A stretch of DNA of 64,000 nt from Colwellia_A sp047621305. Lineage in GTDB: Bacteria; Pseudomonadota; Gammaproteobacteria; Enterobacterales; Alteromonadaceae. Each line of letters starts with the position of its first letter. Within the stretch, counting starts at the first letter, position 1. A model generated the notes under the pieces. That model was given only the letters and a program-made list of their open reading frames with translations. It was not told the DNA's origin and did no database searches. Where the stretch lies: positions 1-64,000 of the forward strand of contig JBLHNB010000008.1 of assembly GCA_047621305.1 (NCBI GenBank). The letters run 5' to 3'. The position numbers and the translations under genes were made by a program. Of this stretch, positions 37,801-46,010 are shown piece by piece.

Positions 37801-38046
37801 CCCCACAGCTACGGCATGTTTACAATAGCGATTAACCGGACAAGTACAACGAGTAAAGATCTCATCATCAATCACTTCAATAACAGATAAATAAGTCACC
37901 TGAGCGTTCGTGGCACTTCTTACTGAACCGCGAATTAAATCACCGTCTTTCGCCACACTTAATACATTATTACTACGAAAAAGGTGTAAACCTCTATTCC
38001 AGGTAACTAAGGCAAACTTATCTTTGAGTTTAGATTTTGAAAACAT
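34822..38046 (-). CDS. SNF2-family DEAD/DEAH ATPase with N-terminal SWIM zinc finger
   Basis: A 1074-residue Swi2/Snf2-type DNA translocase. The N-terminal SWIM finger reads C-T-C-P-x4-Y-C-K-H (about residues 67-78). A long middle region of unknown fold (about 130-590) follows. The ATPase core has D-D-M-G-L-G-K-T (about 635), D-E-A-H (about 730) and T-G-T-P-M-E-N, and the helicase C-terminal lobe has L-R-A-G-G-V-G-L-N-L, D-P-W-W-N-P-A-V-E and the final D-R-A-H-R-I-G-Q. Such proteins are widespread in bacteria with poorly known roles. Some belong to defence systems, but no partner gene (nuclease, methylase) is adjacent here. The stand-alone gene lies 170 bp after the lipoprotein gene on the same strand. 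Confidence 0.9.
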   Translation of the reverse strand: MFSKSKLKDKFALVTWNRGLHLFRSNNVLSVAKDGDLIRGSVRSATNAQVTYLSVIEVIDDEIFTRCTCPVNRYCKHAVAVGNEFLDSHDTAADDKEVEQWLTSLKRKDEAAATRKKVIVYLLEYKKSKGYKKLFVQVKISTYMKNGGFSKSLQNVYNTPDLFNKPFVTDDDIKTISLLMKENEVNYQRECNDFSVLALVIKSGRSFWQSCTNLDDPLILGEPVNAEWQWLSLEDNLTSLQLVLPKHYSDVDLFQTKPISYYDLENNALGIIETNISAELAPQLLSSPVFSEQQIPWVISQMRVSLGDEAKSLPQPKISSEIVMVVPIPELKLTSPIESTPTHGEIILTFNYQGSSINPNQESPTIDINDDKKKRIYRDLAYENQVIETLLDHQFKMGEKFTYSYWQDKINQCTFRLQAKHVWYEFMHNTVPLLEAKGWLIEFDDNFYYQELRTDGNFEAELKEYENSHDFFSIGLNLDINGQNLPAFPILQSAIKQLPKSLLTESESNNNIDEDTSIFIDMEKGHFLTLKYKTIKPLLRQFIELFIPNALDKNGMMKLSRFQGHQTLSMLDDQGVITKGAQKIRSLAAKLKSFDGIKDVTPAKQLNAELRAYQQQGVNWLQFLREYQLSGILADDMGLGKTVQALAHLAIEKEQGRLTAPCLIIAPTSVIFNWANEIKKFTPFLTHNLIHGPQRKVHLDDFNQYDIIITSYPLIVKDFESYAQQEFYYLILDEAHYIKNPKTRLYESIIKIKAEHKLCMTGTPMENHLGEFWAQFNFLLPGFLGGHSQFNKLFKTPIQSHGDHERKVLLNQRIKPFILRRTKEKIAKELPAKTEIIQTVRIEGAQAELYESVRLSMDSRLNEIIAKKGINRSQIEILDALLKLRQVCCHPQLLSLDSAQNITQSAKLEWLLEMLPEMIDEGRKILIFSQFTSMLALIEEQLNKESIRYTKLTGATTKRQEVVEEFQKGDIPVFLISLRAGGVGLNLTEADTVIHFDPWWNPAVENQATDRAHRIGQDKPVFVYKLIVENSIEEKIQLIQKEKAALANALLSEEVNEGKLSLTNNILSTLLAPL

Positions 38047-38216
38047 GTATGAAATAATTGAATTAATGACGATCGAAAGATTTTACTGAATATGAGATAA
38101 AATTGCAGCTAGTAAATGACTTCTTTATGAAATATTAGTCTCTATGAACAAAAAACACGCAACAAAACCAGCTATCGAATGTTTTTTGAGCACATATAAC
38201 CGTTTAATAAAATATT

Positions 38217-39092
38217 TTAACTATCAATATCTAACTTGCCATTAATATCTTTAATTCTTAAATCACCTGAACCCGATGCTAATATTTTTAGTCCTCCGGT
38301 TGTTTCTACATCAATATCACCAGAACCATCTTCAATAGTCACCACGCCACCAACCTGTCGAACGATTAAATCGCCCGAGTCGTCTTCAATACCAACAGAA
38401 CCTGTAATTTTTTGCACATAAATACCACCCGAGCCATCCTCAATAGCAAGATTTCCTGTAATATTTTTTAATACCATTTCACCAGAGTTATCAACAATAT
38501 TGACATTACCCACAATATTAGTAACAGAAAGCTCACCCGAGCCATCATTAATATCAATATTGCCGACTATATCGTTTATAGAAAGATCACCTGAACCATC
38601 ATCAATTTCAATATTAGCGTTGATATCATTAATGCTTAGATCGCCAGAGCCATCCTTTATTTCAATAAAGGCATTAAGATCAGATATTTTAATATCACCC
38701 GAACCATCATTAATAGCTAACATCAGCTGTTGTGGTACATCAACAACGACATCAATATGAGGTGAACTTCCAATCCAAGAACCAAATGATCTCGGTATAT
38801 TAGCAATCAAATAAGCTTTATTACCCGACTTTTTCAACGTCAATTCAAAATTATTCCGATCAGAGGCACTCGTGTATATATCCGCACTGAGTTGAATTTC
38901 AGTAAGCCCTTCCTTGCCCCTAACAATAAGAGAACCAGCCCCTGACTCAATATGTAATGCGTTTATATCACTTGCACTTAGTGTTAATTGACGTTGGTTA
39001 TGAAAATCGGCATTGGAAGCCGATGCCACAACGATACAACCAGAAAGAAGTGAAACTGTAGATAATGCGACGATAGATTTAATTAAGCTCAT
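38217..39092 (-). CDS. Lipoprotein built of nine 18-residue DGSGDL repeats (DUF4097-like)
   Basis: A 291-residue predicted lipoprotein. The signal peptide ends in L-L-S-G-C, giving an acylated Cys at about residue 19. After an N-terminal domain (about 30-120), nine consecutive 18-residue units follow, of the form I-x-D-G-S-G-D-L-x-I-x-x-I-x-G-x-I-x. This is typical of right-handed beta-solenoids and of DUF4097/DUF2807-type putative auto-transporter-adhesin head domains. Each unit is 54 bp, with a few decayed units (D-N-S-G, E-D-D-S-G). The function is unknown; a surface or periplasmic scaffold is likely. Repeat number may vary between strains by slippage. Confidence 0.8.
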   Translation of the reverse strand: MSLIKSIVALSTVSLLSGCIVVASASNADFHNQRQLTLSASDINALHIESGAGSLIVRGKEGLTEIQLSADIYTSASDRNNFELTLKKSGNKAYLIANIPRSFGSWIGSSPHIDVVVDVPQQLMLAINDGSGDIKISDLNAFIEIKDGSGDLSINDINANIEIDDGSGDLSINDIVGNIDINDGSGELSVTNIVGNVNIVDNSGEMVLKNITGNLAIEDGSGGIYVQKITGSVGIEDDSGDLIVRQVGGVVTIEDGSGDIDVETTGGLKILASGSGDLRIKDINGKLDIDS

Positions 39093-39203
39093 AAAGCCTT
39101 TTCCTTATTATTTTAGCAAATTAATGAATGTTTCATTACAAATTTCAAGCCAACATTTTAGTTATTATAATTCAATGAGTTATGACTTTACATATTTATA
39201 AAC

Positions 39204-39251
39204 TATTATTTTAAATGATAAAGTCGTCAAATTAACGAATAATTAATATAT
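39204..39251 (+). repeat. Left copy of a direct repeat flanking the MFS/LysR pair
   Basis: Shares 42 of 47 bases with 41614-41660 in the same orientation (common block TATTATTTTAAATGATA and TCGTCAAATTAACGA). Weaker similarity continues for about 30 bp (GAATGCCGTAACCA against GAGTGTCGTAGCCA). The copies are 2410 bp apart and enclose exactly the two genes 39343-41548. Confidence 0.7.
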
Positions 39252-39342
39252 TTTAAAAAACAAAAGAATGCCGTAACCATTTTAATTTAACTGCCAAGGC
39301 TAAGTTTCTTTTGATCGCTCATCAATTCTTAGGGTGAAAGAA

Positions 39343-40569
39343 TCATTCAGATATAGCAGCTAACCTTACATTACTGTGTTTGCGAAGAACCATGGTCAGT
39401 ATACAAATAGCGCCACAAATTATGGTAATAACAGCCAAACTAGTAACATTAAAGTCATTGATTTGGCTGACAACAAAAGTAATCGCAAAACCACAACTAA
39501 ATCGAACACAACCCGACAGCGCAACGGCCTTACCATACTGATGCTTAACCCCTTGCAATAAAAGACTCATTGAAGTTGAAAGCACAATGGCAATACCCAT
39601 AGTAATAATCCCCATTGATACTGCAAATAAAACAATACCAACAACCGATATATCTACATTCACCAGCAGTGTAATATATGTTGCGGCATCTCCCGACAAT
39701 AATAAGCCTGTAGCCGCAGTCGTAATCATAATATACCCAGCTTTAAGCATGCTCTCAGTACTGTATTTCTTGAGAGTTATAGATAACATCGTATTTGCTA
39801 AAATCATACATCCTGCGTTAAACGCAAAAAATAATGAAAATTGGTATTCAGTCAATTGCCAATGCCCCATAAATATCACTGGCGAACTGGCAATGAAGGC
39901 AAATAATGCGGTAAACGCTGCGGCATTCATCAGCATATAGGGAAAGTACTTCGAATCAGCTAACATCTGTATATAACTTGTTGACCTAGTTATTTTCTCT
40001 GCATCTATGCGGGTGCGATTTGTTTCAGGCAATGCAGTAAATACCCAGAAAAATAAGGCCAACGCATAAATAGCCAAAAAATAGAAAATACTCTGCCAGC
40101 CATAAACTCCATTTAACAAAGCCCCTATGCTGGGTGCTATTAAAGGTGCTATGCCTATGGTGGCTGAAACGATTGCAATCGTCTTCGTCAGTTCGGTTTT
40201 ATCATAGACATCTCTGCATATTGCAAAGCAGCTGACTGCACCGGCGCAGGCTCCCAAACCGAGTAAAAATCGCCCAACCATTAACATTTCTATTGATCCC
40301 GCTTCCGCGCAAAGTAATGCTGAAAAACCAAAAATAGCTATGCCTACCAGCAATACATTACGTCGACCAAAATTGTCTGACAATGGCCCATAAATAAGCT
40401 GACCTAGGGCGAATGTAGCAAAAAATAGTGCCAAAGTGATCTGCACCATCGCCATATCGGTGTTTAGTGCGTTAGCAATAGTCGGCATAGCAGGTAAATA
40501 TATATCGGTTGATAAAGCTGCCAAACAGCCCATTGCTACTAACATCAGCATCAAATGTGTTTTTTTCAT
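39343..40569 (-). CDS. Bcr/CflA-type MFS multidrug efflux pump
   Basis: A 408-residue, 12-helix major facilitator. It opens with the family-typical D-I-Y-L-P-A-M-P in helix 1 and carries motif A (G-P-L-S-D-N-F-G-R-R) between helices 2 and 3. L-G-A-C-A-G-A-V-S fits motif C-like antiporter signatures of the Bcr/CflA group (bicyclomycin/chloramphenicol, drug:H+ antiport). It is divergent from a LysR-type regulator 106 bp away, the usual arrangement for autoregulated drug pumps. The substrate cannot be told from sequence. Confidence 0.88.
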   Translation of the reverse strand: MKKTHLMLMLVAMGCLAALSTDIYLPAMPTIANALNTDMAMVQITLALFFATFALGQLIYGPLSDNFGRRNVLLVGIAIFGFSALLCAEAGSIEMLMVGRFLLGLGACAGAVSCFAICRDVYDKTELTKTIAIVSATIGIAPLIAPSIGALLNGVYGWQSIFYFLAIYALALFFWVFTALPETNRTRIDAEKITRSTSYIQMLADSKYFPYMLMNAAAFTALFAFIASSPVIFMGHWQLTEYQFSLFFAFNAGCMILANTMLSITLKKYSTESMLKAGYIMITTAATGLLLSGDAATYITLLVNVDISVVGIVLFAVSMGIITMGIAIVLSTSMSLLLQGVKHQYGKAVALSGCVRFSCGFAITFVVSQINDFNVTSLAVITIICGAICILTMVLRKHSNVRLAAISE

Positions 40570-40675
40570 GAGTTAACCCTAAAGTAAATGAATTTTTAGC
40601 TTAATCTGTTTAATGGTAGAAATATAATTGATATCATCTTCCTCAGGTATAAATAGAATTTATGGATGTTTTTGA
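40570..40675. promoter_or_regulatory. Divergent MFS/LysR control region
   Basis: A 106-bp gap between divergent starts that should hold both promoters and a LysR operator. A T-N11-A style near-dyad may be present around 40616-40645 (ATATAATTGATATCAT, which contains a TGATATCA palindrome at 40629-40636). This was assigned by position and symmetry only. Confidence 0.35.
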
Positions 40676-41548
40676 ATGAGTATTTCAATTGAACTAATGC
40701 GCAACTTTAATGAAGTGGCACGATGCGGCAATATTTCTCAAGCAGCCAATCACGTAGGGCTTACACAACCAGCACTTAGTTCATCGATAAAGAAATTGGA
40801 ACACCAACTTAAAGCCGAACTATTTCATCGTTCAAAGAAAGGGGTATCGCTCACGAGGGCAGGCAAGATACTACTAAACCATAGTGATTCATTATTAAGA
40901 GACTGGGAGCGGATAACTGATGCTATTACAAGTGATAATAATAAAATCAGTGGGCGCTATTCCATGGGCATCCACCCCGCACTTTCTACGGTTACTTTAC
41001 CCCAGTTTTTACCAAAGCTGATGCATCGAAATCCGCTGTTAACTTTTTCATTTTTTCATGGAGGATCACAGCTTATCACCGAAAAAATAATCAGCTATGA
41101 ATTAGATTTTGGCATCATCATCAACCCCATTAATCACACTAGCCTCAGTTATGATGAGTTGTTTGAAGATCAGGTACAATTTTATCAATCAAAAGAAAGA
41201 ACAACAGATAAAGACAAACGCATTGTGGTTTATGACGAAAGGATGTATCAATGCGAAATATTGATGAAACAGGCACAAAATAAAAAATTATTTACTGATA
41301 ACCGGTTACTACATGTTGATGAATTACATGTTATTGCTTCACTCGTTGCATCAGATATTGGTTATGGCATATTACCAAAATTGGTGGCAGACAGTCATTA
41401 TAGTGATGTAATTGAACCCGTAAAAGATTCTCCTGTTTACCTTGACCGATGTTATTTAGTTAGTCGAAAACAGCAAGAAACATCTGTTGCTGCAACGCAT
41501 ATAAAAGAAGCAATCACTACCGCATTCGCCTGTAAATTAAAATGGTAA
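40676..41548 (+). CDS. LysR-family transcriptional regulator
   Basis: A 290-residue LTTR. The N-terminal winged helix-turn-helix (about 5-64) reads M-R-N-F-N-E-V-A-R-x-G-N-I-S-Q-A-A, then L-T-Q-P-A-L-S-S-S-I-K-K-L-E and the L-F-H-R-S wing. The effector-binding domain follows (about 90-285). It is most likely the local regulator of the divergent MFS pump. The coinducer is unknown. Codon use and base composition look like the neighbours. Confidence 0.9.
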   Translation: MSISIELMRNFNEVARCGNISQAANHVGLTQPALSSSIKKLEHQLKAELFHRSKKGVSLTRAGKILLNHSDSLLRDWERITDAITSDNNKISGRYSMGIHPALSTVTLPQFLPKLMHRNPLLTFSFFHGGSQLITEKIISYELDFGIIINPINHTSLSYDELFEDQVQFYQSKERTTDKDKRIVVYDERMYQCEILMKQAQNKKLFTDNRLLHVDELHVIASLVASDIGYGILPKLVADSHYSDVIEPVKDSPVYLDRCYLVSRKQQETSVAATHIKEAITTAFACKLKW

Positions 41549-41613
41549 ACACTGCATTAAAACACATAAAACCCATAAAATTCAACCAGTTAAAAATACG
41601 GACATTTTAACGT

Positions 41614-41661
41614 TATTATTTTAAATGATACAATCGTCAAATTAACGATTTATTAATAAAT
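41614..41661 (+). repeat. Right copy of the direct repeat flanking the MFS/LysR pair
   Basis: Partner of 39204-39251 (see there). It starts 65 bp after the LysR stop codon. Because it lies in the same orientation, homologous recombination between the copies would delete both genes cleanly. Confidence 0.7.
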
Positions 41662-41832
41662 TTACACCCTAAATGAGTGTCGTAGCCACTAAAATTAAAT
41701 TTTTGATTTTTTGTGGATACTCATAAGTAATATGATATTCGTCATCAACTATGATAACTGAACATATTCAGTACAATTTATGACGGCGATCTTACTTTTG
41801 ACATTAACCTCAGTATGATCACTAATATCACA

Positions 41833-41986
41833 GGCTGTGTGAAAACTCCCAGTGTAAAATTATTATGCGACGCTACGTAAATTAACAGGTGGTTTGACAT
41901 CAAATTTATTACAGAATTTACTCTACAGAGTCTTTTTTCGTAGATATTATCCAATTACGCAAGTTCAAAATAGTTTTCACACAGCC
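41833..41986. mobile_element. 154-bp MITE-like element with perfect 15-bp terminal inverted repeats
   Basis: The left end GGCTGTGTGAAAACT (41833-41847) is the exact reverse complement of the right end (41972-41986). The inside (about 124 bp) has no open frame of use. GGCTGTGTGAAAAC-type tips are found in several IS families, such as IS1182-like elements, so this may be a deletion derivative of a full IS (inference from recall). No obvious target-site duplication was seen at the borders. Confidence 0.75.
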
Positions 41987-42435
41987 TTACCACATTACTG
42001 ACCTTTTTATTAATAAAGAATCGACCTTAAAACAGTCATAACTCATTTCTGGCCCTAACCGAGCTAACAGGATTTTCAAATAATAGCTAATTTGAGAGAT
42101 TTTGCTGGGTCATTTTATTTCAATAGTAGGCTTTGAGGAAGGTCTGAATATACATTCCAATTTTAACGTCAACTAAAAATGGATGACCATCAATTAAAAT
42201 AGAAAAATTTGATAATGTTTCTTGATGAATTGGCTTTGAATCAAGATTTAATTAACGACTTGTATTTATTGGTATTTCGTGTGTTATGAATTATTTCTTT
42301 TGCCACTATACAAAGATCGATAAATAAACAATAATAGATTAATAGTCATACAGGCGATGCTTGGATTTTTTAAATTTAAGGTAAGACTCTTGGCATTTGT
42401 AACTAAATCTAAGATAACTCTATAAGGATATAAAT
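41987..42435. other. Non-coding stretch upstream of the patatin gene
   Basis: About 450 bp with no open frame worth calling. It includes the word GCTAATTTGAGAGA (42086-42099), which recurs at 45010-45023 on the other side of the patatin gene. An AAGGAT ribosome site lies just upstream of the ATG at 42436. Confidence 0.4.
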
Positions 42436-44895
42436 ATGAAATTTAGATTTGTAGTTGCCGTGTTACTGGTCATTTTCGGAACAAATGTTTCAAATGCATT
42501 ACCACAAAAAAATGAACAAGAAATAAAGCCTAGGGATCCAAACTCGGAACATCGTAACGCTCTTGTTATTTCTGGAGGGATTAGTTTAGGTGTATACGAG
42601 GCTGGGGTTAACCACGTTATAGTTGAGGCAACTCAAAATAGTGCTATAGGGGCATTACTACCCAAAATTGAAGTAACAACGGGCTCTTCTGCAGGTGGAA
42701 TAAATGCTTTAGCGACGGCTATTAGAACATGTCTAATGGATGATTCCCTTTCTACGAGTTTATTCGACAATATATTTAGAGACATTTGGATTGATGTTGG
42801 AATAGGTGAAAAAACAAAAAATCTGCTGCCTATTGAAAATTCTGAATATCAGCACTTGATGTTGTCCGGAATACACCCTGATGAAAAAGCCCAAAAGATA
42901 AAAGACGCGATTTTCAGTCGTAAAGTGTTCGAGAACATACTTAACAAGTTAAAAGATGTGGTGAAAACAGGGCAAGCAAAAGAAGAGTGTGATGTTTCCA
43001 TTGGCTTAATGGTTACTTTAGCACAACCAAACAACGTTGATATTCCGCTGAGTGATGGTAAAATTTTTGGAATAGTTAAACAAAGCTACGCCATCCCGAT
43101 TAGAGTTAAAGCCAAAAAAGATGGTGCTGGCGTAAACAGAATTTCTTTTTCTGCCATACCAGCGTCTGAATTTAGAAAAGTTATACCAGCTGGCTTTAAA
43201 CGTAATATTATAAACCTTCCTTCAAAAAATAAAGAAATCCAGTTTGATTCGGTTTTAAGGGCGTCGCTCGCCTCAAGCGCATTTCCTGGTGCTTTTGGAC
43301 CAATTATGCTTGGATATTGTGACCCTGATGGAATACATACAGAAGAAAGCGCCGGTATTTGTCCGCAAAATGAGAAATTTCAAAAGAATATGTTTATAGA
43401 TGGCGGGTATTTTAACAATGTTCCAATAGGACTAGCTGCTGAACTTATGTCAGTGAGGTTAGGTAAAAATACCGAAAATACCAATCAGAACTTCATGTAT
43501 TTGGATCCTGATAATATGCGATGGGCAGGTGAAGAATCGTCTTCAGATTCGAGTTCTTGTAAATGTTTAGATGATGAAGGTAGTCCCCTACCTAAAGAAA
43601 AATGTCCTCCGCTTGAAGAAAAATGTCCTCCGCACTTTCTAACGTTAGCCGGCCAACTGAATAATTTGATTCCAGGAATATTAACGCTAAGGAAGCGAGA
43701 CCTATACAACGATATGGATACATATTTTATTAAAAAGAGTGATAGCTACCGCATCTATAGTCCAACAGAAAGAGGTCCTCACCTAACAGGAAATTTTCTT
43801 GGCGCTTTTGGTGCGTTTTTTGATCCCGCATTTAGGGAATATGATTATGCTGCTGGGGTTTATGACGGGTTGAGATACGTGGCAAACGCTGTTTGCCTTA
43901 ATAAAGAGTATGAAAATAAAGAAGTTTGCGAGGTTACTACATTTAGTGAACTGTTTGAGGCGTTAGTGGCTGATTCTGGTTCAAACCATAACAAGGCGTA
44001 CAATGACTTGGTTGCGCTTGTAGGTGCATTTATCTGTGATGATCTGAAACAAGGTCAATCTAAGGATTGTTCTTTAATTGAGAACCCTTGGCAACCTTTG
44101 GTACAAAAATATCATGAAAGTAGTTATGAATCAGATACTTATTTTATTTATAAAGCATTACAAAAAATGGAAGAAAATAAGTTAGATTCATTCTTAACAA
44201 CTTTACGTGCAGAAAGGGAAAAATCGAAGAGTAATATAAATTATGAAGATCAATTAGAGTATATGCTATATCGCCAAGATTATTGGCAAGGTTTGTTTTT
44301 AAAACGAATAACTAAGAGACTTATCTATTTAGAAAAAGAGCATAAAGGCGAAAACGAGAAGCTTTTAACGGCTGCATATTTATTGCTGCCTCAAGATTTA
44401 TATGCTTCATATAATATTGGAAATGCCAAAGACCCCGAGCTTCTAAGTTGGAAATATAAACTTATTCCCGATCACTTTGGTATAGACGCAATCCAAACTG
44501 GCTTAGTCGTTGGATGGAGTTATGTGCCTAACTGGGATCATAAATTACCGGCTCGGTCCAATGCAGAATTCGGAATTTCGCTGCATGCGCAAATTAAAGA
44601 TAAATCAGATAATCGCGTAGACTATATGAATACGTGGGCAGGCATCAGATTTAATAGGCCCTCGACTTTCTTTTCTTCTTGGGGAGTTTCTGTCTCAGCC
44701 AATAAAAATATAAGTAACACTTCAAACTTCGGTAATGACGTACTTATTGGAGCGCAAGGGAATGTGAGTTTTTTATCAGACAAAATAAGGTTCTCTATCG
44801 GTACCCGAGATGCCATTAGTAATTACGATGGTGAAGATTGGAATGTACAACTTACATTCACAAATATAGATGACCTCATTTGGGCATTTTGGTAA
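42436..44895 (+). CDS. Secreted patatin-like phospholipase with a C-terminal beta-rich domain
   Basis: An 819-residue protein with a signal peptide (about 1-21, cleavage near S-N-A). The patatin domain (about 40-350) has the oxyanion loop G-G-I-S-L-G, nucleophile Ser85 in G-S-S-A-G-G, and the catalytic D-G-G with Asp322, so the Ser-Asp dyad is intact. A Cys/Pro-rich insert (C-K-C-L-D-D and two near-identical E-K-C-P-P repeats) lies around 375-400. The C-terminal 130 residues alternate in strand-like fashion and end in W-A-F-W. This recalls outer-membrane-directed patatins, though no full barrel can be asserted. It likely hydrolyses phospholipids in the envelope or outside. It is followed tail-to-tail by an MBL gene. 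Confidence 0.85.
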   Translation: MKFRFVVAVLLVIFGTNVSNALPQKNEQEIKPRDPNSEHRNALVISGGISLGVYEAGVNHVIVEATQNSAIGALLPKIEVTTGSSAGGINALATAIRTCLMDDSLSTSLFDNIFRDIWIDVGIGEKTKNLLPIENSEYQHLMLSGIHPDEKAQKIKDAIFSRKVFENILNKLKDVVKTGQAKEECDVSIGLMVTLAQPNNVDIPLSDGKIFGIVKQSYAIPIRVKAKKDGAGVNRISFSAIPASEFRKVIPAGFKRNIINLPSKNKEIQFDSVLRASLASSAFPGAFGPIMLGYCDPDGIHTEESAGICPQNEKFQKNMFIDGGYFNNVPIGLAAELMSVRLGKNTENTNQNFMYLDPDNMRWAGEESSSDSSSCKCLDDEGSPLPKEKCPPLEEKCPPHFLTLAGQLNNLIPGILTLRKRDLYNDMDTYFIKKSDSYRIYSPTERGPHLTGNFLGAFGAFFDPAFREYDYAAGVYDGLRYVANAVCLNKEYENKEVCEVTTFSELFEALVADSGSNHNKAYNDLVALVGAFICDDLKQGQSKDCSLIENPWQPLVQKYHESSYESDTYFIYKALQKMEENKLDSFLTTLRAEREKSKSNINYEDQLEYMLYRQDYWQGLFLKRITKRLIYLEKEHKGENEKLLTAAYLLLPQDLYASYNIGNAKDPELLSWKYKLIPDHFGIDAIQTGLVVGWSYVPNWDHKLPARSNAEFGISLHAQIKDKSDNRVDYMNTWAGIRFNRPSTFFSSWGVSVSANKNISNTSNFGNDVLIGAQGNVSFLSDKIRFSIGTRDAISNYDGEDWNVQLTFTNIDDLIWAFW

Positions 44896-45026
44896 TTAGA
44901 CCTCAAGTTGTTGCAGGAATTGATCTAGCAAAGAAGTCTAAACTTCAGTTGATAGTTGTAATTGAGTGTTTCTTTAATTGCTACTCTTGCAAAGAAACTA
45001 TTATTTATTGCTAATTTGAGAGAGTA

Positions 45027-46010
45027 TCACACCGCTTGTTTGTATTTAAATAGTTTAATCTGTGTTTTATTCGAGTCGGTAGTGGATTTCAGCGCTTTGA
45101 AGTCATCATCAAAGTCGCCAATTTGTTTTATTGAAGGCTGTAATCCTCCTTCCGGTTCTCGAGTGAAATCATCGTAATGTATTGGAACAACATATGTTGG
45201 ATTAATCGTTTTATAAACTGATGCCATAATATTGTCAGGGGCGATACTACTTAGTCCGGCAATGCCCATAAACAACCACATTGTACCATCTTTGGGTTGA
45301 ACTCTTTGATTAATTGAATCGCGAAAAACGGGCTCGTTTATATTGGCACTTGGATAAATCACAATATTGGTTTTAGTCAGCTTGTGATGCAGCAGAAACA
45401 CATAACTTTGGCCTTCGTTGTAACACAAAAGGTGTGACTGAGAATTTAGAGGCTCTTCTATCGCTTCGCCCAATCCTAATATAGACGAAAATGGTTTTGA
45501 TGGCACAATATGTTTGCTTGGAATGGCTGTGAGCGTAAAGTTGTTGCCAACATAAACGTCGTTAGGCTCAGTTTGATTTGGTATGGTGAGGTCATTATTT
45601 GTCTCAAACACATTTGTTGCTGGTTTTCCTTTGCAGTAGAGATTCAACACAGAGCTTGAGCCAACCAGTCTGGCGTCGTAGGCGAGTGACACGCAAGAGG
45701 AATCCAAAGCGTGGTCATGGTGGGCGTGAGCGACTGCAACGGCTTTAAGCTTCCCCCTTAAAACAGGATCTAAAATTGCTTTAATTTCCTCTGGTGACTT
45801 TTGCGTTAACGGTTGAAAGATAAGTTGCAAAATACTGGGTCTGGAGAAAAATCCGTCGATTAGAATCGCTTCTTCACCATCATCAAATAACAGGGTCGAC
45901 GTGCCAAAAAAACGGGCGGTTAGCTGGTCTGTAGGATCTTTGACATAAGTGGGTTTGTGATTTGATTGTTCAAATAACGCAGTTGCTCGTCTGTAAATTT
46001 TGTGGTGCAA
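45027..46010 (-). CDS. MBL-fold metallohydrolase domain (frame apparently split from its signal peptide)
   Basis: An MBL-fold, UlaG-like hydrolase. The metal motif is A-H-A-H-H-D-H-A-L-D, then F-F-G-T-S-T-L-L-F-D-D-G at the N-terminal strand pair. Later strands carry I-P-S-K-H and P-I-H-Y-D-D. The only start in this frame is TTG at 46010, which falls inside a lipoprotein signal sequence read in another frame (46087-46011). The real protein is therefore probably a periplasmic lipoprotein broken by one missing base (or a sequence error) between about 45945 and 46010. The substrate is unknown. It is convergent with the patatin gene, which ends 131 bp away. Confidence 0.78.
   Translation of the reverse strand: MHHKIYRRATALFEQSNHKPTYVKDPTDQLTARFFGTSTLLFDDGEEAILIDGFFSRPSILQLIFQPLTQKSPEEIKAILDPVLRGKLKAVAVAHAHHDHALDSSCVSLAYDARLVGSSSVLNLYCKGKPATNVFETNNDLTIPNQTEPNDVYVGNNFTLTAIPSKHIVPSKPFSSILGLGEAIEEPLNSQSHLLCYNEGQSYVFLLHHKLTKTNIVIYPSANINEPVFRDSINQRVQPKDGTMWLFMGIAGLSSIAPDNIMASVYKTINPTYVVPIHYDDFTREPEGGLQPSIKQIGDFDDDFKALKSTTDSNKTQIKLFKYKQAV

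Noticed and set aside
38236..38760. Regular repeats that could suggest a CRISPR array, with open frames on the plus strand
   Set aside because: The 54-bp period matches the 18-residue protein repeat of the leftward lipoprotein. There are no unique spacers, and the plus-strand frames are shadows of the coding repeats.
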